A stretch of DNA of 64,000 bases from UBA9647 sp963739335 (lineage in GTDB: Bacteria; Bacteroidota; Ignavibacteria; UBA10030): the NCBI GenBank assembly GCA_963739335.1, contig CAVUAC010000008.1, positions 41,111 to 105,110 on the forward strand, written 5' to 3'. Made by a program: the position numbers and the translations under genes. Under the pieces are notes generated by a model. The model ran no database searches and was not told the origin of the DNA. It saw nothing but the letters and a program-made list of their open reading frames with translations. The first letter of the stretch is position 1; each line of letters begins with the position of its first letter. Below, piece by piece: positions 1-8,956 of this stretch.

Positions 1-1
1 C

Positions 2-601
2 TGGGGAATTCTGTTTTTGATCCTCTATCGCTTCGCAGAGGGACAGGCCATCAAGATTGTCCCGCTCTTCATGCGTGCAGCACGAGAGCATGGCGGTCTC
101 GGCCTCTCAACCCAAGACGTTGGAGTTCTCTACGGGTTCTTTCCACCGATTGCATTTATTCTTGGATCAGTACTATCCGGATACTTCGCTGCAAAGCGCG
201 GTCTCCGGAAAGCTTTGCTCGTGCTCTGCGCATTCTTCAATATTCCGTTCGTCGTCTACATATTCCTGGCGATTCTGCAGCCGACTGATTTCGTTACCAT
301 TACGGGCCTCGTCGTTCTTGAATACTTCGGCTATGGTTTTGGGTTTGTCGGACTGATATTGTATATGATGCAGCAAATCGCCCCGGGAAGATACAAGATG
401 GCCCATTACGCATTTGCGACATCACTCATGCAGTTGGGCTTTCTGATTCCGTCAATGATCAGCGGTTTCGTCAGCGACTTCCTGGGATACAGGGATTTCT
501 TCATCTGGGTTATGATTGCGACGATTCCTTCGTTCCTCGTTGCGTGGTTGGTTCCTTTCCGGGATACGAAATCTGAAGAAGCCGTGGCGCAATCCGGCTA
601 G
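2..601 (+). CDS. MFS transporter, C-terminal part (cut by window edge)
   Basis: The frame is open from base 2 and encodes about 200 residues, so the gene starts before the window. At least five hydrophobic stretches of about 20 residues alternate with short basic loops such as AAKRGLRK, as in the C-terminal half of a 12-TM major facilitator. The segment beginning YRFAEGQ followed by a loop with GLSTQDVG resembles the AmpG/SLC33-like carriers often found beside glycoside hydrolase genes. A chitobiose phosphorylase lies 196 bases downstream on the same strand, so uptake of a disaccharide or of cell-wall/chitin fragments is a reasonable inference; the substrate cannot be read from sequence. The apparent TTG start at base 17 is internal and was not used. 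Confidence 0.8.
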   Translation, partial: WGILFLILYRFAEGQAIKIVPLFMRAAREHGGLGLSTQDVGVLYGFFPPIAFILGSVLSGYFAAKRGLRKALLVLCAFFNIPFVVYIFLAILQPTDFVTITGLVVLEYFGYGFGFVGLILYMMQQIAPGRYKMAHYAFATSLMQLGFLIPSMISGFVSDFLGYRDFFIWVMIATIPSFLVAWLVPFRDTKSEEAVAQSG

Positions 602-797
602 CACACCGGAAAGACGCCTCTTTTGGATGTGATTTATTTGAAGTTCGACAGCGTGATGTCGGTCAAGCGAAAGTCTATGAAATAGTACCTCACCATGTCG
701 CTGCGAGGTGCTTGTTGTCCCATTGTCCGGGACATGTGGTATGACGCCGTCGCTTTGCCTTTCGCAACACCTCAATTGGCGAGAAGAAGGAGAATAC

Positions 798-3194
798 ATG
801 CGTTACGGCTTTTTTGATGATGAAAATCGAGAGTATGTCATCGAGCGCCCAGATGTTCCCGTCTCATGGAAGAACTATCTGGGCGTCAAGGACATGTGCA
901 CTGTTATTTCGCACAATGCGGGCGGCTACTCGTTCTACAAGACTGCGGAGCATCACCGGATTACACGGTTTCGTCAAAACGGCGTTCCCATGGATCGACC
1001 CGGCCATTACGTGTACGTCCGTGACGATGAAAGCGGGGAGTACTGGTCGATTTCGTGGCAGCCGGTGGGAAAGGATCTCGACGGAGCTCGCTACGAGTGT
1101 CGCCACGGTCTTTCCTATTCCAAATTCAGCGCCGATTATCAAGGCATCCACGCGGAACAGCTGCTTTTCATTCCTGTCCAAGACGACGTTGAGCTGTGGG
1201 ATGTGAGAATCAGGAATGCCGCCAAAAGACCGCGTCGCCTCTCCATTTTCACGTACTGTGAGTTCTCGTTTCATCATATCGAAATCGACAATCAGAACCT
1301 TCAGATGTCCCTCTACGCGAGCGGATCGAGCTACGACGACGGCATCATTGAGTACGATTTCTTCTATGAGCCGTGGACGTACCATTACTTTGCGTCCAAC
1401 ATCGAACCGGATTCGTATGACTGTGTCCGCGACAGGTTCCTTGGCAGCTACCGGACTGAGACGAACCCGATCGCGGTTGAACGCGGGCACTGCAGCAACT
1501 CGACGGAATTCGGCGGAAACCACAGCGGCTCATTGCACAAGCGTTTAACATTGGATCCTGGTGAGGAGTCGCGATTGATCTTCATGCTCGGCGTTGGCAA
1601 CCGTGCAGCAGGACAGGAGATGAGGGAGAAATACTCTAACCTTCAACGTGTCGACTCGGCATTTGTGGGTTTGAAATCGTACTGGAAGAAGAAACTCGAC
1701 GTTTTTCAGTGCAAGACACCCAATCAGGGTTTGAACAGCATGATCAACACCTGGACGTTATTCCAGGCCGAGACATGCGTTGTGTGGTCACGATTTGCAT
1801 CGTTTGTCGAAGTAGGCGGCCGGACCGGCCTTGGTTATCGCGATACGTCACAGGACGTAATGGCTGTTCCTCACACCAATCCGGAGAAATGCAGAGAGCG
1901 CATAGTCGAGCTGCTGCAGGGACAGGTGAGCAAAGGATATGGTCTGCACCTCTTCGATCCCAATGTCTTCAAGCCGAAAGAAAACAAGCTCCCGAGCGTG
2001 AAACTCCCGACCGTCGTCCCGACGCCCAGTCCTGCAGATATTATCCATGGTATGGAGGACGTTTGTTCTGATGATGCGCTGTGGATTGTCGGGTCAATAT
2101 GCGAATATGTCAAGGAAACGGGGGACGTTGGTTTTTTCGATCATGTTGTTCCTTTTGCCGACAAAGGAGAAGCAACCGTCTATGAGCATTTGAAACGCTC
2201 GCTCGGTTTCTCTGCCGAGCAGGTCGGACCAAATGGAATCTGTCTCGGGCTGCGCGCCGACTGGAACGATTGCCTGAACCTCGGCGGCGGTCAAAGCGCT
2301 ATGGTGTCCTTTATGCATTACTGGGCGCTCAAGGAATTCATCGCCGCGGCACAATTCCTAGGCAGAACAGACGATGTGAAAATGTACACTGCGATGGCAG
2401 AGAAGGTTCGTGAAGCCTGTGAGCGCGAATTGTGGGATGGAGAATGGTACATCCGGGGGGTGACGCGCTCAGGCATCAAGATCGGTTCGAAGGACAAGGA
2501 CGAAGGAAAAATCTTCTTGGAGAGCAACAGCTGGGCGGTCATGTCCGGAGTCGCTTCACCAGAACGGGGGTGCAGCGCAATGGACGCCGTGCACCGCTAC
2601 CTCTCCTCACGTTATGGCCTCCACCTTGTGTGGCCGACGTACACAAAGCCCAATGACGACATTGGCTACATCACGCGGGTGTACAGAGGGATCAAAGAGA
2701 ATGGGTCGATTTTCAGTCACCCGAACCCTTGGGCAATGATAGCTGAGTGCAAGTTGGGCAGAGGAAACCTTGCGATGAAGCTTTATGATGCTCTCCTTCC
2801 ATACAATCAAAACGGCATGATCGAGATTCGAGAGGCCGAACCCTACTCGTACTGCCAATTCATTATGGGGAAAGACCATACCGCATATGGTCGCGCGCGC
2901 CATCCGTGGCTAACTGGAAGTGCCGGGTGGGCTTATACGGCTGCGACCCATTGGATCCTCGGGATCCGGCCAAGCTTCGAAGGATTGGTCATCGACCCCT
3001 GTATCCCGAGCGAATGGACGGGATTTGAGGTCATCCGGCAGTGGCGTGGTGCGAGATTCAGGATCAAGGTCACGAATCCAGACGGGGTCCAGAAGGGCGT
3101 GAAATCAATTTTGCTCAACGGTCAACCGATCAGAGGTCCGATTCCGCCTCAGAAGCCGGAATCGATTAACGATGTCGTGGTGACAATGGGATAG
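798..3194 (+). CDS. chbP: N,N'-diacetylchitobiose phosphorylase (GH94)
   Basis: The 798-residue product matches the usual GH94 chitobiose phosphorylase length of about 800. These enzymes split (GlcNAc)2 with phosphate into GlcNAc-1-phosphate and GlcNAc in the cytoplasm. An N-terminal beta-sandwich is followed by the helical barrel. Family hallmarks include GYRDTSQD in the substrate-recognition region and RADWNDCLNLGGG, with Asp 488 and Asp 491; Asp 491 sits where the general acid is in characterised members. The ATG at 798 was chosen because it follows an AAGAAGG Shine-Dalgarno and begins MRYGFFDD, the normal family N-terminus. An in-frame start 90 bases upstream adds unrelated residues. The partial transporter just upstream may supply the substrate. 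A cellobiose phosphorylase is the main alternative but fits less well. Confidence 0.93.
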   Translation: MRYGFFDDENREYVIERPDVPVSWKNYLGVKDMCTVISHNAGGYSFYKTAEHHRITRFRQNGVPMDRPGHYVYVRDDESGEYWSISWQPVGKDLDGARYECRHGLSYSKFSADYQGIHAEQLLFIPVQDDVELWDVRIRNAAKRPRRLSIFTYCEFSFHHIEIDNQNLQMSLYASGSSYDDGIIEYDFFYEPWTYHYFASNIEPDSYDCVRDRFLGSYRTETNPIAVERGHCSNSTEFGGNHSGSLHKRLTLDPGEESRLIFMLGVGNRAAGQEMREKYSNLQRVDSAFVGLKSYWKKKLDVFQCKTPNQGLNSMINTWTLFQAETCVVWSRFASFVEVGGRTGLGYRDTSQDVMAVPHTNPEKCRERIVELLQGQVSKGYGLHLFDPNVFKPKENKLPSVKLPTVVPTPSPADIIHGMEDVCSDDALWIVGSICEYVKETGDVGFFDHVVPFADKGEATVYEHLKRSLGFSAEQVGPNGICLGLRADWNDCLNLGGGQSAMVSFMHYWALKEFIAAAQFLGRTDDVKMYTAMAEKVREACERELWDGEWYIRGVTRSGIKIGSKDKDEGKIFLESNSWAVMSGVASPERGCSAMDAVHRYLSSRYGLHLVWPTYTKPNDDIGYITRVYRGIKENGSIFSHPNPWAMIAECKLGRGNLAMKLYDALLPYNQNGMIEIREAEPYSYCQFIMGKDHTAYGRARHPWLTGSAGWAYTAATHWILGIRPSFEGLVIDPCIPSEWTGFEVIRQWRGARFRIKVTNPDGVQKGVKSILLNGQPIRGPIPPQKPESINDVVVTMG

Positions 3195-3445
3195 CGCACT
3201 GCGGTTCAGATCCTTTCTTAAGCTGCAGATCAGGTCTTTTGGCGCAGAAGCAAGGTTCCATCATGTGCGACGTTGCCCCTCATCGCCCTCCGAAAGATGA
3301 TCCGAGGACAAGTTGGGAAGTTTTGCAATTTGTAGTGCTCCCACTGCCTATTCGGATCAAAGGAAATGACGTACGCCGACTTATCCCGACCTGAGCATTC
3401 CGACTGCTATGCTGCTCATCGTCATGGATGATGTGTGGCAACTGC

Positions 3446-3830
3446 AACTAACAAATGGCAAACCGCCCCGCCACACCGCCACAAAGATGGCGGTCAAGAA
3501 AAATGGCGGGCGGGCCCGCCTACACTGACGTTACGGCGGGCAGGCCCGCCAAAAACCATGGCGGGTAAACGCTCGCGGGCTAGTTCCATGTTGAAGTTGT
3601 CACATTAGCAAGGTTGAGCTCGTTCACTCGCTCAATGCCGTTGCTCATCCCGATGCGATCCCGATGCGACAAATCGCATCGGGATCGCATCGGGACAACG
3701 GCACTGCCCGCCAGAAGGTCCCGCCTGCGATACGGCGGGTGTCCCGCTTCTCAGGATTCCGCCTGTGAGCGGGATTCGAAGAGCGGAACAAAAAACGCAG
3801 AAGCACGGCGGGTGAACGGTTTGCCTGAAC
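3446..3830. repeat. Palindrome-rich intergenic DNA
   Basis: No convincing gene lies between 3195 and 3888. From about 3446 the DNA is packed with GC-rich inverted repeats built on GGCGGG/CCCGCC. One perfect hairpin has 13-base arms at 3657-3669 and 3674-3686 around CAAA. The string GGCAAACCGCCCCGCCA at about 3457 recurs near 5201, and CCATGGCGGGTAAA occurs at both about 3558 and 5351, so the two tracts flanking the HEPN gene are copies of the same repeat family. They look like REP-type extragenic palindromes. Confidence 0.7.
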
Positions 3831-4688
3831 GTTAGGCGCCAGCGAGCTTTTCATCAGACAACATCGTTTTCACACTTGAGGATACTTTATGATCTCACGG
3901 TCAATCGATCGCTACGTCTTTTTCGGCGCGAACGTCCGATATCTGCAAGATGCTTCTGCAAACACGACCATTCACGGTTTCGGATATATACTCCACAACA
4001 TCGATGCCTTCATCTCTAATGTCACAAACCTCAATTTATCCGTTACCGATCGTGCGTCAACAGACCTTCGCAGTTTTGCTGATAGACTTCGTGCCCTACC
4101 ACAAAATGCAAAGCTGACTAACGACCTAGCAAAGGAATTGAGGACTCTCATTCAGACAATTGGGCACACCCTTTTTGCAGAGTTGGCCGGTGCTGAAGCT
4201 TTTGTCACTACGCCCAAGCGGCTCGATGTGCAACGGCTCCTCAATGGCGTCCCTGACTTGTTTGGACCGAATGTCTTCGCAAAGCTACCAGCGGTCGCGC
4301 GGTACGATCTCAACGAGGCCGGCAAATGTATCGCCTTCGAACGTTCAACAGCTGCTGCCTTCCATCTTTTGCGCGCAACTGAAGCCGTTCTTCGCTCGTT
4401 CTACTGCGCCCTAGCGAGGCAGAAGAGAGTTAGTCAAATGTGGGGTCCAATGATTCTCGACCTGCAAAGACGGCAAAAGGCCAAGCCTTACGAAACGCTC
4501 CTTAATCATCTTGACATCATTCGTCAATCATTCCGAAACCCGACTCAGCACCCTGACAAGATCTACGATATCCAAGAAGTCCAAGATCTTTGGGGTCTAT
4601 GTGTCGATGCAGTGAACAGAATGGCTCAAGTTCTCTAACGAGTCACCCCGTTGATTCAAGAGTGTTTGTAAGCTCGCCGGCGCCTAAG
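3831..4688. repeat. Inverted-repeat-bounded unit carrying the HEPN gene
   Basis: GTTAGGCGCCAGCGAGC at 3831-3847 and GCTCGCCGGCGCCTAAG at 4672-4688 are inverted copies that match at 15 of 17 bases. They enclose exactly one gene. GTTAGGC and GCCTAA also resemble the R' and R'' core boxes of integron attC sites in the orientation expected around a cassette. No full attC hairpin or integrase is visible, so the unit is called only an inverted-repeat-bounded unit. Confidence 0.5.
3889..4638 (+). CDS. HEPN-like protein of unknown target
   Basis: The product has 249 residues and is mostly helical, with no signal peptide or membrane segment. I do not recognise a named family. The C-terminal third carries LLRATEAVLRSF followed by RNPTQHP, with Arg 216 and His 221. 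This fits the R-x4-6-H signature of HEPN domains, many of which are RNases in toxin-antitoxin, abortive-infection or CRISPR systems. The N-terminal half contains a long helical stretch with no recognised motif. The gene stands alone on its strand with palindrome tracts on both sides and lies inside a 17-base inverted repeat, so it is likely an acquired accessory gene. A defence role is inference. Non-catalytic HEPN proteins that bind RNA or nucleotides are an alternative. Confidence 0.55.
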   Translation: MISRSIDRYVFFGANVRYLQDASANTTIHGFGYILHNIDAFISNVTNLNLSVTDRASTDLRSFADRLRALPQNAKLTNDLAKELRTLIQTIGHTLFAELAGAEAFVTTPKRLDVQRLLNGVPDLFGPNVFAKLPAVARYDLNEAGKCIAFERSTAAAFHLLRATEAVLRSFYCALARQKRVSQMWGPMILDLQRRQKAKPYETLLNHLDIIRQSFRNPTQHPDKIYDIQEVQDLWGLCVDAVNRMAQVL

Positions 4689-5659
4689 ACTCTATAAGAG
4701 GTCAGCGTCTCCGCCTTCGCTATCGCTGCGGTGGACAGGCCCGCTAGACAACAGTGGGATGTCACTCGAAAACGTTCGATCCCGCTAAGCCACAGCGGGA
4801 TCTCGCGGGGGAACGCTCGACAAGAGAAAACTTTTCACCCGTCTCGTTGCGATAGCAATGAGTTTGTCCCTGTTCTTTTGCGCCAGAGGCGCATCCCCGC
4901 CAGCCTCCCTAGCTCAATGAGGCGGGCTGGAGCCTCTGGCTGAGAAGACAAAGATCGATAGCTGCACCAGCCACCGAGGAGACATCCCTGAATGCGGGCA
5001 GAGCAGACTTCGGACTGGTCCCAAACATCCTTCGGCTCGTCCGCCTTCTGCGGACTCGCTCAGGACAGGCTTTACCGGGTAAACGTAACAGGTAACAGAG
5101 CCAATACTTGCCGGTGGTGCATTCGAGATCGGCACGGTGGTCGTCGGGCCATCATACTCATTTGTCCTGACTCATGGGAGACCTTTTAGAAATATCAAAC
5201 GGCAAACCGCCCCGCCATCCCGCCAGACAGCGACGGGACGTCCCGCTCTAGGATTACGCAATCATGCGGGATTCTCAAAAGCCGAACAGAAGACACGGAA
5301 GATGAAGTATGGCGGACGAGTCGGCGGGTAAACGGCCCGCCAAAAGATGAACCATGGCGGGTAAATTTGCCTTGATGCTATCTGCCGCTTGCGAGATGAC
5401 CGATTTCTGTAGTCCCTCGCGCTTTCGCCGCAAGTGCAGTGGAATCAATCTCATGCAGCGGGAGGTTTTCGAGGAAAAAAGCACTCATCGGAGCAACGAG
5501 ATTGACCTCAACAACGTCTAACTGCTGTCGCTGCTTCTACGTGCAGGCGTTTGCAAGTACTTGTGCTTGTTGATTCTGTGGCACCGGCGTTCTTGATTGG
5601 ATTCGGCTTCCCAGCCGTCACTGCAACCATCATACCTCAGCAACAGAAGGGGCATCGCC
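4689..5659. repeat. Second palindrome tract, no gene seen
   Basis: About 970 bases without a credible coding sequence. The tract holds short hairpins such as GTCCGC-cttct-GCGGAC near 5039-5055 and several CCCGCT/AGCGGG pairs, plus repeat strings shared with 3446-3830 (for example near 5201 and 5351). The last 150 bases are less repetitive and probably contain the promoter of the adaptor gene at 5660. Confidence 0.55.
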
Positions 5660-6976
5660 ATGTTCCGGGTACCCAAGATTCCATTCTTCCAATCTCCCAT
5701 CTTCATCAAGATTCTTTCTCTTTTCAAGCGCCGACCGATCGTCTCCTATTCGGTTCTCGGTGTGATCCTGGTGTGCTTCATCTGGTACTTCTCAGCGTCG
5801 GGGACAACGACGAAATCGGATGTGCTCGTCTCTCCAACCAAGGGACAGTTCCTCGTCACTGTCACGACGACAGGAGAACTTCAGGCGAAGAACTCTATCG
5901 ATATCAAGGGTTCGGAAAACGCCCGGGCTGCCAATATCTGGCAGATGAAAATCACGAACATCATCGCGGAAGGAACGGTCGTCAAGAAGGGGGACTTCGT
6001 TGCCGAGCTCGACAAGTCTGAGATCACCGGAAAGATGAAGGACTCGCAGCTTTCCGTCCAGAAACTCGATGCGCAGTTCCTGCAGACGAAACTCGACAGT
6101 ACGCTTACGCTTTCCCAGGCGCGCGATGAGCTTGTCAATCTCTTCTACGCGCAGGAAGAAAAGAAGATCGTGATGGAACAATCCGCATATGAAGCTCCCG
6201 CAATGAAACGGCAGGCCGAAATTGACTACGAGCGCGCACAACGGAACTTCGAACAGGCAAAGAAAAACTACGTGACAAAAACACAGCAGTCGATCGCAAA
6301 GGCCCAGGCCGCGGAAGTGGACCTGATGAAGGAGAAGCAGAGGCTGGATCTCTATGTGAAAACGGTGCAGGAATTCACCATCAAGGCCCCGGCCGATGGC
6401 ATGGTAATCTACGCACGTGAATGGAACGGCAAGAAGAAAGTGGTCGGGAGCACGATCAATTCGTGGGAGCCGACGGTTGCCACACTCCCTGATCTTCGCG
6501 AGATGGAGTCGATCACATACGTGAATGAAATCGATTTTCAGAAGATCGCAGCCGGGCAAAAGGTGAAATTGAAGCTGGATGCCGATCCGAACAAGGCGCT
6601 GACAGGGAGCGTCACCGCAGTTGCGAATATCGGCGAGCAGAGGCCGAACTCCGATTCGAAAGTCTTCGAAGTGCGTGTGAAAGTCCTGGAATCTGATACC
6701 ACGCTCCGGCCGTCCATGACGACGGCGAACGAAATCCTGATCGCGAAGCTCGACGATGCGCTTTCCATTCCGCTTGAATGTGTCCATACGGAAGGAACAA
6801 CGACCTTCGTGTTCAAAAGGGATGGGGGGAGCATCGTGAAGCAGGAGGTGAAGCTGGGACAGGTGAACGAAAGCGCGGCGGTCGTCCTGGCCGGAATCGA
6901 TCAGAAAGACCAGCTGTACCTCTCATCCCCGGCCGAAGCCAACAAAATGAAAGTAATATCGCTTGCGTCAAAATGA
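5660..6976 (+). CDS. MacA/HlyD-type periplasmic adaptor
   Basis: The product has 438 residues and would bridge an inner-membrane transporter to an outer-membrane channel. A basic N-terminus and one transmembrane anchor at about residues 30-48 precede a lipoyl/barrel-sandwich half-motif (near VTTTGELQAKN). A long, charged Lys/Gln/Ala coiled-coil hairpin covers roughly residues 125-240. The second lipoyl half (FTIKAPADGMV) and beta-barrel domains follow. The ATG at 5660 has an AGAAGG site ten bases upstream; an in-frame start 63 bases earlier gives an unlikely extension. The next two genes are an FtsX/MacB permease and a TolC-like channel, so this is the adaptor of a tripartite efflux or secretion system. 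The exported substrate is unknown. Confidence 0.85.
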   Translation: MFRVPKIPFFQSPIFIKILSLFKRRPIVSYSVLGVILVCFIWYFSASGTTTKSDVLVSPTKGQFLVTVTTTGELQAKNSIDIKGSENARAANIWQMKITNIIAEGTVVKKGDFVAELDKSEITGKMKDSQLSVQKLDAQFLQTKLDSTLTLSQARDELVNLFYAQEEKKIVMEQSAYEAPAMKRQAEIDYERAQRNFEQAKKNYVTKTQQSIAKAQAAEVDLMKEKQRLDLYVKTVQEFTIKAPADGMVIYAREWNGKKKVVGSTINSWEPTVATLPDLREMESITYVNEIDFQKIAAGQKVKLKLDADPNKALTGSVTAVANIGEQRPNSDSKVFEVRVKVLESDTTLRPSMTTANEILIAKLDDALSIPLECVHTEGTTTFVFKRDGGSIVKQEVKLGQVNESAAVVLAGIDQKDQLYLSSPAEANKMKVISLASK

Positions 6977-7148
6977 GTGAGGCAATCTATGTGTCGCGGG
7001 ATGGATTACTTCCCTCTGAGCTGTGAAGGAGCTCTGCTCCTGAACACGTACTCGTCGGGAGCGGAGCTCCCTCCGAGCAGGTGATGTACGTATTTCTTTC
7101 TACTTGATACTTCATACTTTCTTCTTTCTACTCTTCATCGGTCACCCT

Positions 7149-8492
7149 ATGATCGATCACATCTTCCAAAGCCTATGGATTGCTCTCGAAGCAATCTCAC
7201 ATAACAAACTCAGGGCCGGCCTCACTTCGCTCGGTATTGTTTTCGGGGTCGGTTCTGTCATCTCGATGCTGGCAGTTGGAACAGGAGCCAAACAAGAGAT
7301 TCTGGATCAGATGAAGCTGCTCGGGGCCAACAACATCATCATTACTCCTATCGTTGAGCAGGAGGAAGGCAAGGTCGCCGAGGATGAGCTGCAAAAGAAA
7401 ACTGAAAAGAAAAGGTTCAGTCCGGGCCTGACGCTTCAAGATGCCCGCGTTATACAGACGGCGCTCCCGGAGATCATGTTCGTAAGTCCGGAAATTGTTG
7501 TGGAAACCATGGTGATCCGCGAGGGACTGAAGCGCACCAGCAAGCTGGTCGGCGTCGATTCCACGTACTTTGCAACATCCGATTTTGTTCTGGAGCGCGG
7601 CCGCATCTTCTCGAAAAAGAATCTCGAACTCGGTTCGGCGGTCGCCGTCATCGGTCACTCCATCAAGACGAAGTTCTTCGCGAAAGAAGATCCCATCGGC
7701 GGAAAGATCAAGTGCGGCAATCTCTGGTTGACCGTGATTGGTGTTCTGGCGGAGCGGTCAATCACGAAAGAAAACATCCAGCACCTCGGTTTGCGTGACT
7801 ATAATTACGATGTCTACACCCCGGTCAGCTCGGTGCTGCTTCGTTACAAGAATCGCGCACTGATCACGCGTCTCGACATTCAAAGGGCCTCCCGCGAAAC
7901 CGGCGGGGGAAGTTCCGATCAGGAGAAGAAACCGGTGAATTACCATCAACTCGACCGGCTGGTTGTCCGGATCGCGGGCTCGGAACGCATGGCGAGCATG
8001 GCGGAAGTGATCAGCCGGATGCTGCAGCGAAGACACAATCAGGTGGTCGATTTCCAGGTGACCGTGCCTGAACAGCTCCTCAGGCAGGAACAGCGAACGA
8101 AGGATATCTTCAATGTTGTTCTCGGCGCTATTGCTTCGATTTCATTGATCGTTGGCGGCATCGGGATCATGAATATCATGCTTGCCTCCGTGATGGAGCG
8201 AACGAAGGAAATCGGCATTCGACGCGCAACCGGCGCGACGAAACGGGATATCGTTCTCCAATTTCTGAGTGAAGCGACCATGATCAGTGTAACTGGAGGG
8301 ATCATCGGGATCTTGTTGGGCGTGGGGCTCAGCGTTGCCATCCGGTACTTTGCAGGCGTTCTTACGATCGTCAGTGCCGTCTCGGTGTTGTTGTCGTTCA
8401 TCATTTCAATTTCGATTGGTATCGCCTTTGGTATTTTCCCGGCCCGGAGGGCAGCGGAACAGGATCCGGTTGTGTGTTTGAGGTACGAGTGA
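7149..8492 (+). CDS. MacB-like ABC transporter permease (FtsX family)
   Basis: The 447-residue product has the MacB periplasmic-core plus FtsX layout. TM1 lies at about residues 20-45 (GLTSLGIVFGVGSVISMLAVG), then a large periplasmic domain, then three C-terminal TM helices with the typical ERTKEIGIRRATGATKRDI motif between TM2 and TM3. It lacks the N-terminal ATPase of true MacB, and no ATPase gene lies beside it. A separate LolD-type subunit must be encoded elsewhere; the one at 19734-20432 belongs to a different operon. The ATG at 7149 gives the usual N-terminus but has no strong Shine-Dalgarno. An in-frame start 45 bases upstream is less likely. Confidence 0.85.
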   Translation: MIDHIFQSLWIALEAISHNKLRAGLTSLGIVFGVGSVISMLAVGTGAKQEILDQMKLLGANNIIITPIVEQEEGKVAEDELQKKTEKKRFSPGLTLQDARVIQTALPEIMFVSPEIVVETMVIREGLKRTSKLVGVDSTYFATSDFVLERGRIFSKKNLELGSAVAVIGHSIKTKFFAKEDPIGGKIKCGNLWLTVIGVLAERSITKENIQHLGLRDYNYDVYTPVSSVLLRYKNRALITRLDIQRASRETGGGSSDQEKKPVNYHQLDRLVVRIAGSERMASMAEVISRMLQRRHNQVVDFQVTVPEQLLRQEQRTKDIFNVVLGAIASISLIVGGIGIMNIMLASVMERTKEIGIRRATGATKRDIVLQFLSEATMISVTGGIIGILLGVGLSVAIRYFAGVLTIVSAVSVLLSFIISISIGIAFGIFPARRAAEQDPVVCLRYE

Positions 8493-8519
8493 GGAGGGCG
8501 CAAAAGGCGGTCGAGACTC

Positions 8520-8906
8520 GGAGGGTGAATTGAAATACGAAAACCGAAATACGAATTCCAAAGAAATCCGAAGCACGAAATACGAAACTCTAAACAAATC
8601 CGAAGCTCTAGACAAATCCGAAATTCGAAATACGAAACTCTAAGGAAATCCTAAGTACGAAATCCGAAGCTCTAGACAAATCCGAAATTCGAAATCCGAA
8701 ACTCTAGACGAATCCGAAATCCGAAATCCGAAATCCGAAACTCTAGACAAATCCTAAGCACGAAATCCGAAACCGCAAACAAATCTCAGACACGAAATGC
8801 GAAGCACAAGACTTCCTTTGGCTCACTTTTCGATTTTTGGATTTCGAACTTGTTTCGAATTTCGATATTAGCATTCCGGATTTGTTCAGGATTTCGGGTT
8901 TGAGAG
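8520..8906. repeat. Degenerate AAATCCGAA fold-back satellite
   Basis: The gap between permease and TolC genes is a low-complexity array of variants of GAAATCCGAA/GAAATACGAA. A higher-order unit of about 30 bases begins with CTCTAGACAAATCC and recurs at least four times between about 8590 and 8760. From about 8826 the complementary form appears (GGATTTCGAACTTG, TTTCGAATTTCG, GGATTTCGGGTTTG), so the whole tract can fold back on itself. A shorter relative occurs at 44040-44195. I see no coding function. Confidence 0.8.
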
Positions 8907-8956
8907 ATTCACCCAAGACAAAATTGTCCACATATTATCTGAGACTGTTTGACACC

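Noticed and set aside
708..797. In-frame upstream extension of the GH94 gene
   Set aside because: The added residues are unlike the family, and the ATG at 798 has a Shine-Dalgarno site.
3831..4688. True integron cassette with attC sites
   Set aside because: Only core-like boxes are present; no complete attC fold and no integrase are visible.
5792..6787. 331-codon open frame on the minus strand
   Set aside because: It is antisense to the MacA-like adaptor; its composition is that of a mirrored coding frame.
8520..8906. CRISPR array
   Set aside because: Units are degenerate and of mixed short period, with no constant repeat/unique spacer pattern and no cas genes.
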